A stretch of 47,415 nt of DNA from Mycobacterium gordonae. Lineage in GTDB: Bacteria > Actinomycetota > Actinomycetes > Mycobacteriales > Mycobacteriaceae. The DNA is taken from positions 1 to 47,415 of the forward strand of contig NZ_LKTM01000322.1 of the NCBI RefSeq assembly GCF_001417955.2, written 5' to 3'. The notes under the pieces are model-generated. The model did no database searches and was not told the DNA's origin. It was given only the letters and a program-made list of their open reading frames with translations. The position numbers and the translations under genes were made by a program. This document shows, piece by piece, positions 8,973 through 17,447 of this stretch. The first letter of the stretch is position 1, and each line of letters begins with the position of its first letter.

Positions 8973-9707
8973 GTGCCTGGTACCACTCCCTTGCCGATCA
9001 TCAGCGAGATTCGCGGCCGTACCGTGACGCGCGACGCGGTTCTGCGCTACGAGGACCGCCGAATCACCGCCGCGGCAAAGAAACTGGGGGTCAGCGCGCC
9101 GATTGGTGGCGATGTGGCCGAGCGACGGGAGGCTTTCCTGCGGACCAAGCTGGAGCTCGGCAGCGACGAGATACACCGCCGGCTCCGCCGCGACGCGACG
9201 ATTGCCGGCGCGATTGCCAAGGTGCAGTCACGGCTCAGTGGCCGGCGTCGATTCAGCGTCACGGACCTGTACGTGCCGGCCGGCTCGGCGACGCAATTCG
9301 TCGAGTTCTACTGGGACTGCGTACGGCGCAACGACGAAGCCGAATTGCTGCGCGCGTGTCCTGATCACTTCGTCCAGCGCATTGGGGCCGACGGGCGGCA
9401 CGAGGTTCTCGAGACCAATGGGGGCAGTCCGCTCGCCGCGCTGTTTTTCATTGACTACGAGGATCTTTCGCACGTGGTGACACCGGTCGATCGGGCCTTT
9501 CCCGGGCAGCTCGCCGGCGTTGCCTACGCCGACGGCATCCCAATCGGGGCGGTGCGCCACCAGTTCCGTGACACCGCTGACGGCTTCCATGCCCGCCTCA
9601 CCGTCGAGTTCCCGCTGCCGACCTTGGGTCGCATGGTTGCCGGGCACCGCTGGCATCTGGCGTGCGAGTTCTCCAACTGGATCGAATCGTCCATCGCCGC
9701 GGGCTGA
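8973..9707 (+). CDS. Protein of unknown function, paralogue A of a tandem pair
   Basis: This 244-residue soluble protein has no signal peptide or membrane segment and belongs to no family I recognise. GTG 8973 follows AAGGA by 6 nt. Features shared with the next gene are an N-terminal RxITxAAxKLGV segment, GDVxxRREAxLxxKLE, a central LRACPDHxxxR, GGSPLAxxFF-type and LVTP/VVTP-like segments, and the ending CEFSNWIE. The second half (FVEFYWDCVRRNDEAELLRACPDHF to the C-terminus) looks like an alpha+beta ligand-binding domain and could be NTF2-like, but this is a guess. It is the first gene of a probable operon with its paralogue and a hydrolase. Confidence 0.8.
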   Translation: MPGTTPLPIISEIRGRTVTRDAVLRYEDRRITAAAKKLGVSAPIGGDVAERREAFLRTKLELGSDEIHRRLRRDATIAGAIAKVQSRLSGRRRFSVTDLYVPAGSATQFVEFYWDCVRRNDEAELLRACPDHFVQRIGADGRHEVLETNGGSPLAALFFIDYEDLSHVVTPVDRAFPGQLAGVAYADGIPIGAVRHQFRDTADGFHARLTVEFPLPTLGRMVAGHRWHLACEFSNWIESSIAAG

Positions 9708-9736
9708 AGCCCATCTGCAAATCTGAAGGGAAAACG

Positions 9737-10474
9737 ATGTTTTCGACTTCGACGCCACCGATCACGATCTCCGCCGTCATCGGCGGCCGACGTCGCAGCC
9801 GTGCCGAGGTGCTGGCCTGGGAGGACAAACGCATCACCGTGGCCGCCAGGAAACTCGGCGTGACGCTGCCGGCCTCCGGTGATGTGACGACCCGCCGCGA
9901 GGCCCTGCTGGCCGCCAAGCTGGAGATGGGCAGCACGGCGATCGCCGCCAGATTTGCTCGTGATGTCGCGCTCACCGATTTCGCTGCCCGGGTCGGCGCG
10001 ATGCTGAGCACCGGACGCAGTCTGGTGCCCTCCCAGCTCGAGGTGGCCGGCGGTTCGGCCAGAGATTTCGTGGACTGGTTTTTCGAGGGCGTCCGCACGT
10101 CCGACGACGCCGCGATGCTGAGAGCCTGTCCCGACCACTACGTTTTGCGCACGGACAGCGACGGGCGTCAGGAGGTCGTGCAGGCCACCGGCTCAAGTCC
10201 GCTGGCGACGCGATTCTTCCTCAGCTACGGCAAGTCCTCCACGCTGGTGACGCCACGCGATCCGGCCTATGAATACGAGATTTCGGCGATAGCGCAGATG
10301 GCCGACGGCACACTGGCCGGCGGCGCACGACTGCAGTTCGGGGACACCGAGCGCGGTTTCCGGGCGCGACTCGTCGAGGAACTGCCACGGCTGAGCCCGC
10401 CCCACATGGTCCGCCAACAGGGCTGGCACTGCGTATGCGAGTTCTCCAACTGGATCGAAGCGGCATTCAAGTGA
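9737..10474 (+). CDS. Protein of unknown function, paralogue B of a tandem pair
   Basis: This 245-residue protein starts at ATG 9737 after a GAAGGGAAAACG ribosome-binding region. It aligns end to end with the preceding protein: WEDKRITVAARKLGVTLP against YEDRRITAAAKKLGVSAP, LRACPDHYVLRTDSDGRQEV against LRACPDHFVQRIGADGRHEV, and HCVCEFSNWIEA against HLACEFSNWIES. The two genes share an exact 24-bp stretch at the same codons near their 3' ends (9663-9686 and 10436-10459). They arose by tandem duplication and have since diverged. Function is unknown. Confidence 0.8.
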   Translation: MFSTSTPPITISAVIGGRRRSRAEVLAWEDKRITVAARKLGVTLPASGDVTTRREALLAAKLEMGSTAIAARFARDVALTDFAARVGAMLSTGRSLVPSQLEVAGGSARDFVDWFFEGVRTSDDAAMLRACPDHYVLRTDSDGRQEVVQATGSSPLATRFFLSYGKSSTLVTPRDPAYEYEISAIAQMADGTLAGGARLQFGDTERGFRARLVEELPRLSPPHMVRQQGWHCVCEFSNWIEAAFK

Positions 10475-10488
10475 AAGCGAGAATCGAA

Positions 10489-11412
10489 ATGGAACAGCGC
10501 GTCGAATTCCCCAGCGACGGAGAGATTTTGGTCGGTCGGCTATTTCGGCCCGACGATGCGACCGGTCCTTTGCCGACCGTGGTGGCCGCGGGCGGATGGT
10601 GCTACACCAAAGAAATCGTCCTACCCCATGTGGCCCGCATTGTTAACGAATCCTCGGTGCAGGTATTGACATTCGACTACGCCGGTTTCGGTGAGAGCTC
10701 GGGAGGGCGGAGGCAACACCTGGACCCGTGGCAGCAGATCTCCGACTACCGTAACGCCCTGACGTATGTGGAGTCCCGCGAGGACGTCAACCCCGACAAG
10801 CTCGGTGCGTTCGGCATCTCCTACAGCGGCGGCCACGTACTGATCCTCGCGGCGATCGATCCCAGGGTGAAAGCCGTGGTCAGCGTTGTGCCCGTGGTCG
10901 ACGGCCACGCGACGATGAAGCGGGTTCACGGTGAGGCTCGATTCGCCGATTTCGAGGCCAAGATCCTCCATGCTCGTCGGCAGGCTCCGCTGGGCACAGA
11001 TGACCGCATCGCCTTCGCCACTTTGACTCCGGCTGAGGAACTCTCGGTGTGGCCGTTCCCTCGGATCTACGAGGTGTTCAACCAGATCAAGGCCGACGAG
11101 GCCCCGCTGCATGAGCATTGGAGCACCACCGAGTCAGCCGAATTGCTGCTCAACTACCGCGTTTTCAATTTCCTGCCGCGAGTGCTCGACAAGAAGGTGA
11201 TGATGATCGTCGCGGAGGGCGACAACATCACGGCGTGGGATCTGGAGATCGCCGCCTTCAACCAGGTCGCCTCGCCGTTCAAGAAGCTCGCCGTGTTGCC
11301 GGCCGTCAGCCATATGAGCCTTTACGCCGAGCGCAGCGACACCAACATCGCCGCAGCGCATACCCGGGACTGGTTCGGGCAGCAGTTGTCCGAAGGCGGT
11401 CGTAACGGATGA
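10489..11412 (+). CDS. Alpha/beta hydrolase (DLH/S15-like)
   Basis: This 307-residue protein starts at ATG 10489, 14 bp after the stop of the preceding gene. Nucleophile elbow GISYSGG, the DYAGFGESSGG loop and a late AEGDNIT (acid) and SHMSLY (His) segment complete a Ser-Asp-His triad typical of the fold. The N-terminus (VEFPSDGEILVGRLFRPD) resembles dienelactone hydrolase or X-Pro-peptidase-like esterases. It is probably the third gene of the TetR-controlled operon. The substrate is unknown. Confidence 0.85.
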   Translation: MEQRVEFPSDGEILVGRLFRPDDATGPLPTVVAAGGWCYTKEIVLPHVARIVNESSVQVLTFDYAGFGESSGGRRQHLDPWQQISDYRNALTYVESREDVNPDKLGAFGISYSGGHVLILAAIDPRVKAVVSVVPVVDGHATMKRVHGEARFADFEAKILHARRQAPLGTDDRIAFATLTPAEELSVWPFPRIYEVFNQIKADEAPLHEHWSTTESAELLLNYRVFNFLPRVLDKKVMMIVAEGDNITAWDLEIAAFNQVASPFKKLAVLPAVSHMSLYAERSDTNIAAAHTRDWFGQQLSEGGRNG

Positions 11413-11471
11413 AGTTCGCCGGTCACCGGGCCCGACCTCTCGAAGCAGGACGGCCTGCTCGCTCACTACGG

Positions 11472-12791
11472 TCAGCTGACCGGCACTGAGCTGGCCGGAC
11501 CGGCAGGAGGATGAGGTTCCAGCCGATCGGCCAGCCACGGCAGCGTTTCCGCAAAAGCCCCAGCCGCCGACGGCCAGTCGTGCTTGCCCGGCAATCCCAT
11601 CACGTCGCACGAAATGCGGCTGCCCTGAGCGGCCTCACACAGCGCCTCGGCGGCGTCCTGTCCGACGCCGTCGCGATCGCCATCAGTACCAGGGACCGCG
11701 AACAGGCCGGATAGGCCGGTGTATGGGCCATGGCGCCTGATCGCCGTCGTCGGGTCGAATCGCCAGTACGCCTCGGCGTCACCGCCGAACAACCGGTCGA
11801 TCGTCTGTTGCCGCGTGCCCGAGTTAGGGCCGATGTCACCGCCGATGTCCACGAAGGCGCTGAACGTTTCGGGATGCATGACCGCCAAGTCGACGGCACA
11901 GGTGCCGCCCGCGGAGAATCCGACGACGCCCCACTTCGGTTGAGCGCCTAGGCCGAACAGCTCGCCGACCTCGGGAATCACCTCGGAGGTCAAATGCGTG
12001 GCGGCGTGTCCGCGCGGGCCGTCGACGCACTCGGTGTCGACGGCGAATCCGCCTGTGGAGTCTGCGAATACGGCGATCGGGGCGTTACCGTTGTGTGCCG
12101 CGGCGTAGGCATCGAGGGCTGTGGTGGCGTCACCGACGCGAATCCAATCGGCGGGGGTGCCGAACTCGCCGCCGAGCATCAGGATCGCCGGAAGCTGCTT
12201 TCCGCTGAACCACGCCGGAGGCAGGTAAACCCATTCGCGGCGATGTGAGAAGCCGGATATCCGACTGCTCGTGGTCACCGCCACAAGCTTTCCGCGTTGT
12301 AGTGCAGCATTTTTGCGCTGCATTTCGAAGGCTGTCCCGATGTGTACCTGACCCCGCAGTGGTCGGTTGGTGAGTTGGCTCCACGCGGCATCAACGGTGG
12401 GGAAGTAGCCCAGCCAGCCGTTGATCGTCAATCCCGCACTGAGCAAGCAGAACGACATCGCGAATACCGCCGCGTTGCGTCGCCAGCCGCTCGCACCCGA
12501 CCAGCCCGCGATAACGGTGGCGGTACCCAGCCCGAAGAGATAGACCCAGAGCCAGAGTTGCCATGGCGCGGGCTCACTGGCGATGCCAAGTGTCTCGTAC
12601 GTCCAGTGCGCCACCGCTACGGTTGCCGCTCCCGCGGTGACGCCCACGGCCACCACCCGCCCACGCCACCCGATGGCATAGAGAAGCGCCGCGGCGGTCA
12701 CGAATTGCACCACGGCGGGAATCAATCCGTGCATAAGCGAGGTGTACAGACCGAGAGTTTTACCCGCAGCCGGGCGCCGAAAACGTGGCAC
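11472..12791 (-). CDS. Membrane-anchored esterase (esterase D/Ag85-like fold)
   Basis: The frame encodes 439 residues from GTG 12791, or 420 from ATG 12734 (MHGLIPAVVQF), which places the first membrane helix directly at the start. Four hydrophobic segments fill about residues 20-135. An extracytoplasmic alpha/beta hydrolase domain follows, with YLPPAWF, an Asp-rich loop, nucleophile motif GFSAGG, GGDIGPN and a late KHDW His. The domain resembles the putative-esterase family that includes mycolyltransferases and esterase D. It is divergent from the KasB-like gene and convergent with the hydrolase on its other side. Its role is probably in envelope lipid metabolism, by inference. Confidence 0.8.
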   Translation of the reverse strand: MPRFRRPAAGKTLGLYTSLMHGLIPAVVQFVTAAALLYAIGWRGRVVAVGVTAGAATVAVAHWTYETLGIASEPAPWQLWLWVYLFGLGTATVIAGWSGASGWRRNAAVFAMSFCLLSAGLTINGWLGYFPTVDAAWSQLTNRPLRGQVHIGTAFEMQRKNAALQRGKLVAVTTSSRISGFSHRREWVYLPPAWFSGKQLPAILMLGGEFGTPADWIRVGDATTALDAYAAAHNGNAPIAVFADSTGGFAVDTECVDGPRGHAATHLTSEVIPEVGELFGLGAQPKWGVVGFSAGGTCAVDLAVMHPETFSAFVDIGGDIGPNSGTRQQTIDRLFGGDAEAYWRFDPTTAIRRHGPYTGLSGLFAVPGTDGDRDGVGQDAAEALCEAAQGSRISCDVMGLPGKHDWPSAAGAFAETLPWLADRLEPHPPAGPASSVPVS

Positions 12792-12929
12792 GCAGCACGC
12801 CGAGTTCGGCGATGGTCTTTTCGGCCTCGGCGGCGCTGTTTATCATGATGCCGATCGCCGATATCAGGTTTTCGTCGGCACGACTTGGGAAGGTGATACC
12901 TGTAGCGGGCGTGGCTCCTGGAGGGGGAC

Positions 12930-12968
12930 GTGACGTCGATGTTCGACACAAAGAAACGACCGGCATGA
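12930..12968 (+). CDS. Putative 12-residue leader peptide coupled to the KasB-like gene
   Basis: GTG 12930 lies 5 nt after a strong GGAGG (within GGAGGGGGAC) and opens VTSMFDTKKRPA. The TGA at 12966-12968 overlaps ATG 12965 of the ketosynthase-like gene as ATGA. That gene has no good ribosome-binding site of its own, so ribosomes terminating on this peptide would be well placed to reinitiate. No conservation data are available. Confidence 0.5.
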   Translation: MTSMFDTKKRPA

Positions 12969-14215
12969 CCGCGTTGAGAACGGGTGAGGGGTTCCCCGAC
13001 GTCGTCGTCACCGGGGTGGCGTCCACGACGTCACTCGCGCCGGATGCCGAGGAGACCTGGCAGCAACTGCTGCAGGGCAGCAGCGGAATTCGTAAATTGG
13101 ACAAAGATTTCGTCACCGAATTCGACTCACCGATACGGATCGGCGGTCCGTTGCGCGAAGACCTGGACGAGCAATTCGGCCGTGTCGAGCTGCGCCGGTT
13201 CGCATTCATGCAGAAACTGTCCGCGGTGGTCAGCCGGCGGCTGTGGGAGCAGGCCGGGTCGCCCGAAGTCGACACCAACCGGCTGATGGTCTCGGTCGGT
13301 CTGGGCCTGGGCAGCACCGAAGACATTCCGCTCTGGCACAACATCTGGAAGGTCAAAGGCCTCAAGGCGATCTCGCCGATCTCGGTGCAGAAGTACATGC
13401 CGAACGCGCCCGCCGCCGTGATCGGGCTCGACCGTGAGGCCAAGGCCGGCGTCGAGACGTCGGTGATGGCCGACGCGTCGGGTACCGCGGCCATCGCACA
13501 GGCCTGGCAGAACATCGTCCTCGGAGAGGCCGACATGGCGATCTGCGGCGGCGTGGAGACGGTCATCGAGGCCGTGCCCATGGCGACGTTCTGGCAACTG
13601 GGCATGCTGTCCACCAACAACGACGACCCGACCGGAGCCTGCCGGCCGTTCGACAGGCACCGCGACGGCATGGTGTTGGCGGAAGGCGGCGCGATGCTGC
13701 TGGTCGAAACCGAGGAGCATGCCAAGGCGCGGGGCGCGCCCGTCCTGGCCCGGCTGATGGGTGCCGCCGTCACGTCGGACGGATGCGACGCCGTGATGCC
13801 GGACCCGAGCGGCGAACGCGCCGGTGACGCGATTGCCCGCGCGATCTACCTGGCCGGACTGGCTCCGAGCGACATCGACCTCGTCAAGGCGCATGCCGCC
13901 GGCACCACGTTCGGGGATTCGGCCGAGGCGCGCGCCATCCATCGGGCACTGGGTGACCACTCACCGGCGGTGTACGCGCCCAAGTCGGCGCTGGGCAATT
14001 CACTTGGTGCGGCCGGCGCGGTCGAGGCTGTGCTCACGGTCCAGGCTTTGCGTGACCAAATCGTGCCGCCCACTTTGAATTTCACCGAATCCGATCCCGA
14101 GATCGACCTCGACGTGGTGGCCGGTGAGGCACGCCGCGGGAATTACCGCTATGCCGTGGCGGAGTCGTTCGGCTTGGGCGGGAACAACGTCGCAGTGGTC
14201 TTCGGCGCGGCCTGA
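12965..14215 (+). CDS. KasB-like beta-ketoacyl-ACP synthase homologue lacking catalytic Cys and one His
   Basis: This 416-residue protein has full-length ketosynthase architecture and is very close to KasA/KasB from memory (for example AWQNIVLGEADMAICGGVET, RPFDRHRDGMVLAEGGAMLL, YAPKSALG, PEIDLDVVAGE). The active-site positions differ. The Cys of A-C-S-S-G is Asp170 (ADASG, codon GAC 13472-13474). The His after PKSALG is Asn345. The terminal GGHN motif is GGNN. His310 (KAHAAGT) and Lys340 are kept. It therefore cannot use the normal Cys-acyl mechanism. It could be a chain-length-factor-like partner, a decarboxylase or a regulatory subunit. ATG 12965 begins the conserved fold; the open frame extends to 12785. 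It lies end to end with ctaD. Confidence 0.9.
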   Translation: MTALRTGEGFPDVVVTGVASTTSLAPDAEETWQQLLQGSSGIRKLDKDFVTEFDSPIRIGGPLREDLDEQFGRVELRRFAFMQKLSAVVSRRLWEQAGSPEVDTNRLMVSVGLGLGSTEDIPLWHNIWKVKGLKAISPISVQKYMPNAPAAVIGLDREAKAGVETSVMADASGTAAIAQAWQNIVLGEADMAICGGVETVIEAVPMATFWQLGMLSTNNDDPTGACRPFDRHRDGMVLAEGGAMLLVETEEHAKARGAPVLARLMGAAVTSDGCDAVMPDPSGERAGDAIARAIYLAGLAPSDIDLVKAHAAGTTFGDSAEARAIHRALGDHSPAVYAPKSALGNSLGAAGAVEAVLTVQALRDQIVPPTLNFTESDPEIDLDVVAGEARRGNYRYAVAESFGLGGNNVAVVFGAA

Positions 14216-14216
14216 G

Positions 14217-15962
14217 TCAGGAGCGCACTTCGACGTCGTCGACTCTGGTGACGTCCTTGTCTTTGGGGCCGTGCGCACGCCCGATGTGCGCTTCTTCACG
14301 CATGCGCTTGACCATGTGCGGGTAGTGCAACTCGAAAGCCGGTCGCTCCGAACGGATCCGGGGCAGCTCGGTGAAGTTGTGCCGCGGCGGCGGGCAGCTG
14401 GTCGCCCACTCCAGCGAGTTGCCGTAACCCCACGGGTCGTCGACGGTCACCACCTCGCCGTAGCGCCAGCTCTTGAAGACGTTCCACACGAACGGGAACA
14501 TCGACAGGCCCAGGATGAAGGCCCCGACGGTGGAGACGATGTTCAGCCCCTGAAAATTGTCGGTCGCCAGATAATCGGCGTAGCGGCGCGGCATGCCCAT
14601 ATCGCCCAGCCAGTGCTGCACCAGGAACGTGGTGTTGAACCCAATGAAGGTCAACCAGAAGTGCAGTTTGCCCAGCCGCTCGTCAAGGAGTCGACCCGTC
14701 ATCTTCGGGAACCAGAAATACGTCCCGGCGTAGGTGGCGAACACGATGGTGCCGAACAGGACGTAATGGAAGTGGGCGACCACGAAATAGCTGTCGGTCA
14801 CGTGGAAGTCCAGCGGCGGGCTGGCCAGCATCACTCCGGTCAGCCCGCCCAGCAGGAAGGTGAGCAGAAAGCCGATGGAGAACAGCATCGGCGTCTCGAA
14901 GGTCAACTGGCCCTTCCACATCGTGCCGATCCAGTTGAAGAACTTGATCCCGGTCGGCACCGCGATCAGATAAGTCATGAAAGAGAAGAACGGCAGCAGC
15001 ACGGCTCCGGTGGCGAACATGTGGTGCGCCCACACCGCTACTGACAGGGCCGCAATCGACAGCGTCGCGTAGACCAGCGTGGTGTAACCGAAGATCGGCT
15101 TGCGTGAAAAGACGGGGAAGATCTCGGTGACAATGCCGAAGAACGGCAAGGCCACGATGTAGACCTCTGGGTGGCCGAAGAACCAGAACACGTGCTGCCA
15201 CAGCAGAACTCCGCCATTGGCGGGGTCGTAGATGTGGGCGCCGAGGTGCCGGTCGGCGGCCAGGCCGAACAGCGCCGCCGTCAACAGCGGGAACGCGATC
15301 AGCACCAGCACCGACGTCACCAGGATGTTCCAGGTGAAGATCGGCATCCGGAACATCGTCATGCCCGGTGCGCGCATGCAGACGACGGTGGTGATCATGT
15401 TGACCGCGCCCAGGATCGTGCCCAGACCGGCGATGATCAGCCCGGTGATCCACAGATCGCCACCGGCGCCGGGAGAGTGGACGGCGTCACTGAGCGGGGT
15501 GTAGGCGGTCCAGCCGAACTCCGCCGCGCCGCCGGGTGTGATGAAGCCCGCGAGCACGATCAGCCCGCCGAAGAGGAACAGCCAGAACGACAGGGCGTTC
15601 AGGCGCGGGAACGCTACGTCGGGCGCACCGATCTGGAGCGGCAGCACCAAGTTGGCGAAGCCGAACACGATCGGGGTGGCGTACAGCAGCAGCATGATCG
15701 TGCCATGCATGGTGAACAGCTGGTTGTATTGCTCGTTCGACAGGAACTGCAGGCCGGGCGCGGCCAGTTCGGCGCGCATCATCAGCGCCAGGAGTCCACC
15801 GATGAAGAACATGGTGAAGCAGGTGACGACGTACATGATGCCGATCAATTTGTGATCGGTGGTGGTGACGAGCTTGTAGATCAGGTTGCCCCTGGGGCCG
15901 AGCCGGGCCGGGAAGGGACGACATGCGGTGAGCTGGGCAGCCTGAGGCTCCGCGATCGACAT
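14217..15962 (-). CDS. ctaD: Cytochrome c oxidase subunit I (aa3 type)
   Basis: This 581-residue, roughly 12-helix membrane protein is highly similar to mycobacterial CtaD. Haem and CuB ligands are present: TMHGTIML, the HPEVY pair with the cross-linked Tyr, HHMFATG and VVAHFHYVL. The D-channel (NLVLPLQIGAPDVAFPRLN), the A1-type Glu in GHPEVYI and the K-channel Lys in VPTGIKFFNW are all intact, so it should be an active proton pump. ATG 15962 (MSIAEPQAAQ) fits the family length; the longer frame to 16097 is rejected. The neighbours are not the usual serB2 or fecB genes, which suggests a relocated or second copy. It is divergent from the PAP2 gene. Confidence 0.97.
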   Translation of the reverse strand: MSIAEPQAAQLTACRPFPARLGPRGNLIYKLVTTTDHKLIGIMYVVTCFTMFFIGGLLALMMRAELAAPGLQFLSNEQYNQLFTMHGTIMLLLYATPIVFGFANLVLPLQIGAPDVAFPRLNALSFWLFLFGGLIVLAGFITPGGAAEFGWTAYTPLSDAVHSPGAGGDLWITGLIIAGLGTILGAVNMITTVVCMRAPGMTMFRMPIFTWNILVTSVLVLIAFPLLTAALFGLAADRHLGAHIYDPANGGVLLWQHVFWFFGHPEVYIVALPFFGIVTEIFPVFSRKPIFGYTTLVYATLSIAALSVAVWAHHMFATGAVLLPFFSFMTYLIAVPTGIKFFNWIGTMWKGQLTFETPMLFSIGFLLTFLLGGLTGVMLASPPLDFHVTDSYFVVAHFHYVLFGTIVFATYAGTYFWFPKMTGRLLDERLGKLHFWLTFIGFNTTFLVQHWLGDMGMPRRYADYLATDNFQGLNIVSTVGAFILGLSMFPFVWNVFKSWRYGEVVTVDDPWGYGNSLEWATSCPPPRHNFTELPRIRSERPAFELHYPHMVKRMREEAHIGRAHGPKDKDVTRVDDVEVRS

Positions 15963-16051
15963 AGCGCTGCGGATTTCCGGCTTTTGCCGCCTCAAACATC
16001 GCCGGCGTGTTTGACCGCGGACGTAACGGTTAGGTGGGCATCGGCCCGGTC

Positions 16052-16089
16052 TTGCCCTAGACCCCAACCTGACACTTATTATTCGTCGG
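16052..16089 (+). promoter_or_regulatory. Probable promoter of a leaderless PAP2 transcript
   Basis: TATTAT at 16077-16082 matches the mycobacterial -10 (TANNNT) and ends 7 nt before GTG 16090, the spacing expected if transcription starts on the first base of the start codon. TTGCCC at 16052-16057 is a possible -35 at 19-bp spacing. No Shine-Dalgarno sequence precedes the GTG, which agrees with leaderless translation. Confidence 0.5.
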
Positions 16090-17439
16090 GTGTTCACCGG
16101 CGACCTGCGAAGCGTGCAATGGCGCTCTCAGGCGACCCGCCTATGGGGGCCGACGGCCGTCGTGCTCATCGCCGCCGTGGTGATCGGCCTGCAGATCACG
16201 GCCACTGGAGCGGGGTTCGTGGGTCCGCTGCGCAGCCTGGCCGGCGACTATTTCGGCACGCCGACATCGGCCACCGTGCCGTGGGTGGGCCTAGGTGTGG
16301 CGATGGTCGGGCTATCCCGCCGGTACCGGGTCTGGTCGCTGTCGGTGGCGGTGGTGCTCGATGTCGTACTCGCGGTGCTGAGGGTGGCGCGCGGCGGTGC
16401 CTGGACGGTCGGCAACGGTCCGCTGATCGTCCTGACCGGCTTGGCGGTGATCGTCGGCTGGCGGCGCTGGGCCAGGGACGAACACTCCACGGCATTGCGG
16501 GGAGTCGCTTTCGGCCTGCTGCTCGTCATCGCCACCAAGGTCGGCGACAGCTGGTTGCGTATCACCGCGATCCTGCGGCCGGTGGTCCTGGACGAGTACG
16601 CACTACTGGCCGATCACGCACTCGCACAACCTTCGTGGCTGCTGGGCCGGCTCCTGCACGCGGGCGGCCCTGTTATCAATGCGGCGTTTCACTGGGTGTA
16701 CATCGAATTGCCCGTCGCGGCAATGGTGGTCGCGATCTATCAACTGCGCAACGTCAGCATCGGCGGCTGGCCGCGGCACTTTCTGATCCCGACATTCCTG
16801 GTGCTCGGCCTGATCGGGCCGCTGATCTACGTGTTCTTCCCGTTGGTCGGCCCGGACTTCGCTTTTGGAAGCGAGGGCCGGGGATTCGAAATCGGCGACT
16901 TCTGGCCGCACGCCGTGCCGCGGATCAATCTGTCCCCCAAGGCAATTGCCTTCGACGGGTCGACTCCACGCAACTGCATGCCGTCGATGCACACGGCGTG
17001 GGCGCTGGCGGTGTTCCTGCACTCCCGCGGGGGACCACGCTGGCTGCGGATGGGCGGCGCACTGTGGCTGACGTGCACCGTAGCGGCGACCCTCGGCTTT
17101 GGGTACCACTACGGCGTCGATCTGCTGGCCGGCGGATTGCTCTGCCTGACGGTGGAATCGGCGCTGCGCGAGCCGGTGCGCGACCGGGTCGGGCGGCGAA
17201 TAGGAATGACGGCTTTTGGAGCCGCATTTCTGGTTGCGCTGCTGGTGTGTTGCCGGTACTTCGCGGCGGAGATGGCGCGCTACGCGGTGCCGTTCGGCGT
17301 GCTCATCATCGGCACGCTGGTGGCATTCAGCGCGGCTTTCTACGTGACCTATTTCGCTCGGCCGGCCATGCCGGCCGAGGACAGAAGTCTGCCGGTACGG
17401 GGCGTCTTCGTACGTCAGGGTTCCTCGGCTGTGTCCTGA
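16090..17439 (+). CDS. PAP2-superfamily membrane phosphotransferase (inositol phosphotransferase-like)
   Basis: This 449-residue polytopic protein has ten or more hydrophobic segments. The PAP2 catalytic block is in the C-terminal half: PRNCMPSMHTAW supplies the first His, and GFGYHYGVD the second His followed by the conserved Asp. This arrangement is typical of PAP2_3/Aur1-like enzymes that transfer or remove phospho-head-groups on lipids. The N-terminal half has several extra helices. It may act in envelope phospholipid or polyprenyl-phosphate metabolism, by inference. It is convergent with the amine oxidase gene, with 8 bp between stops. Confidence 0.8.
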   Translation: MFTGDLRSVQWRSQATRLWGPTAVVLIAAVVIGLQITATGAGFVGPLRSLAGDYFGTPTSATVPWVGLGVAMVGLSRRYRVWSLSVAVVLDVVLAVLRVARGGAWTVGNGPLIVLTGLAVIVGWRRWARDEHSTALRGVAFGLLLVIATKVGDSWLRITAILRPVVLDEYALLADHALAQPSWLLGRLLHAGGPVINAAFHWVYIELPVAAMVVAIYQLRNVSIGGWPRHFLIPTFLVLGLIGPLIYVFFPLVGPDFAFGSEGRGFEIGDFWPHAVPRINLSPKAIAFDGSTPRNCMPSMHTAWALAVFLHSRGGPRWLRMGGALWLTCTVAATLGFGYHYGVDLLAGGLLCLTVESALREPVRDRVGRRIGMTAFGAAFLVALLVCCRYFAAEMARYAVPFGVLIIGTLVAFSAAFYVTYFARPAMPAEDRSLPVRGVFVRQGSSAVS

Positions 17440-17447
17440 TGAACACG

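Noticed and set aside
11413..11510. Open reading continues past the hydrolase TGA for about 33 codons in frame
   Set aside because: It overlaps the 3' end of the esterase gene, shows no family signature, and the hydrolase already has a complete fold; chance is likelier than readthrough.
14211..14221. CCTGA-G-TCAGG palindrome at the KasB-like/ctaD junction
   Set aside because: It is made of the two facing TGA stop codons and their flanking bases; too short for a terminator.
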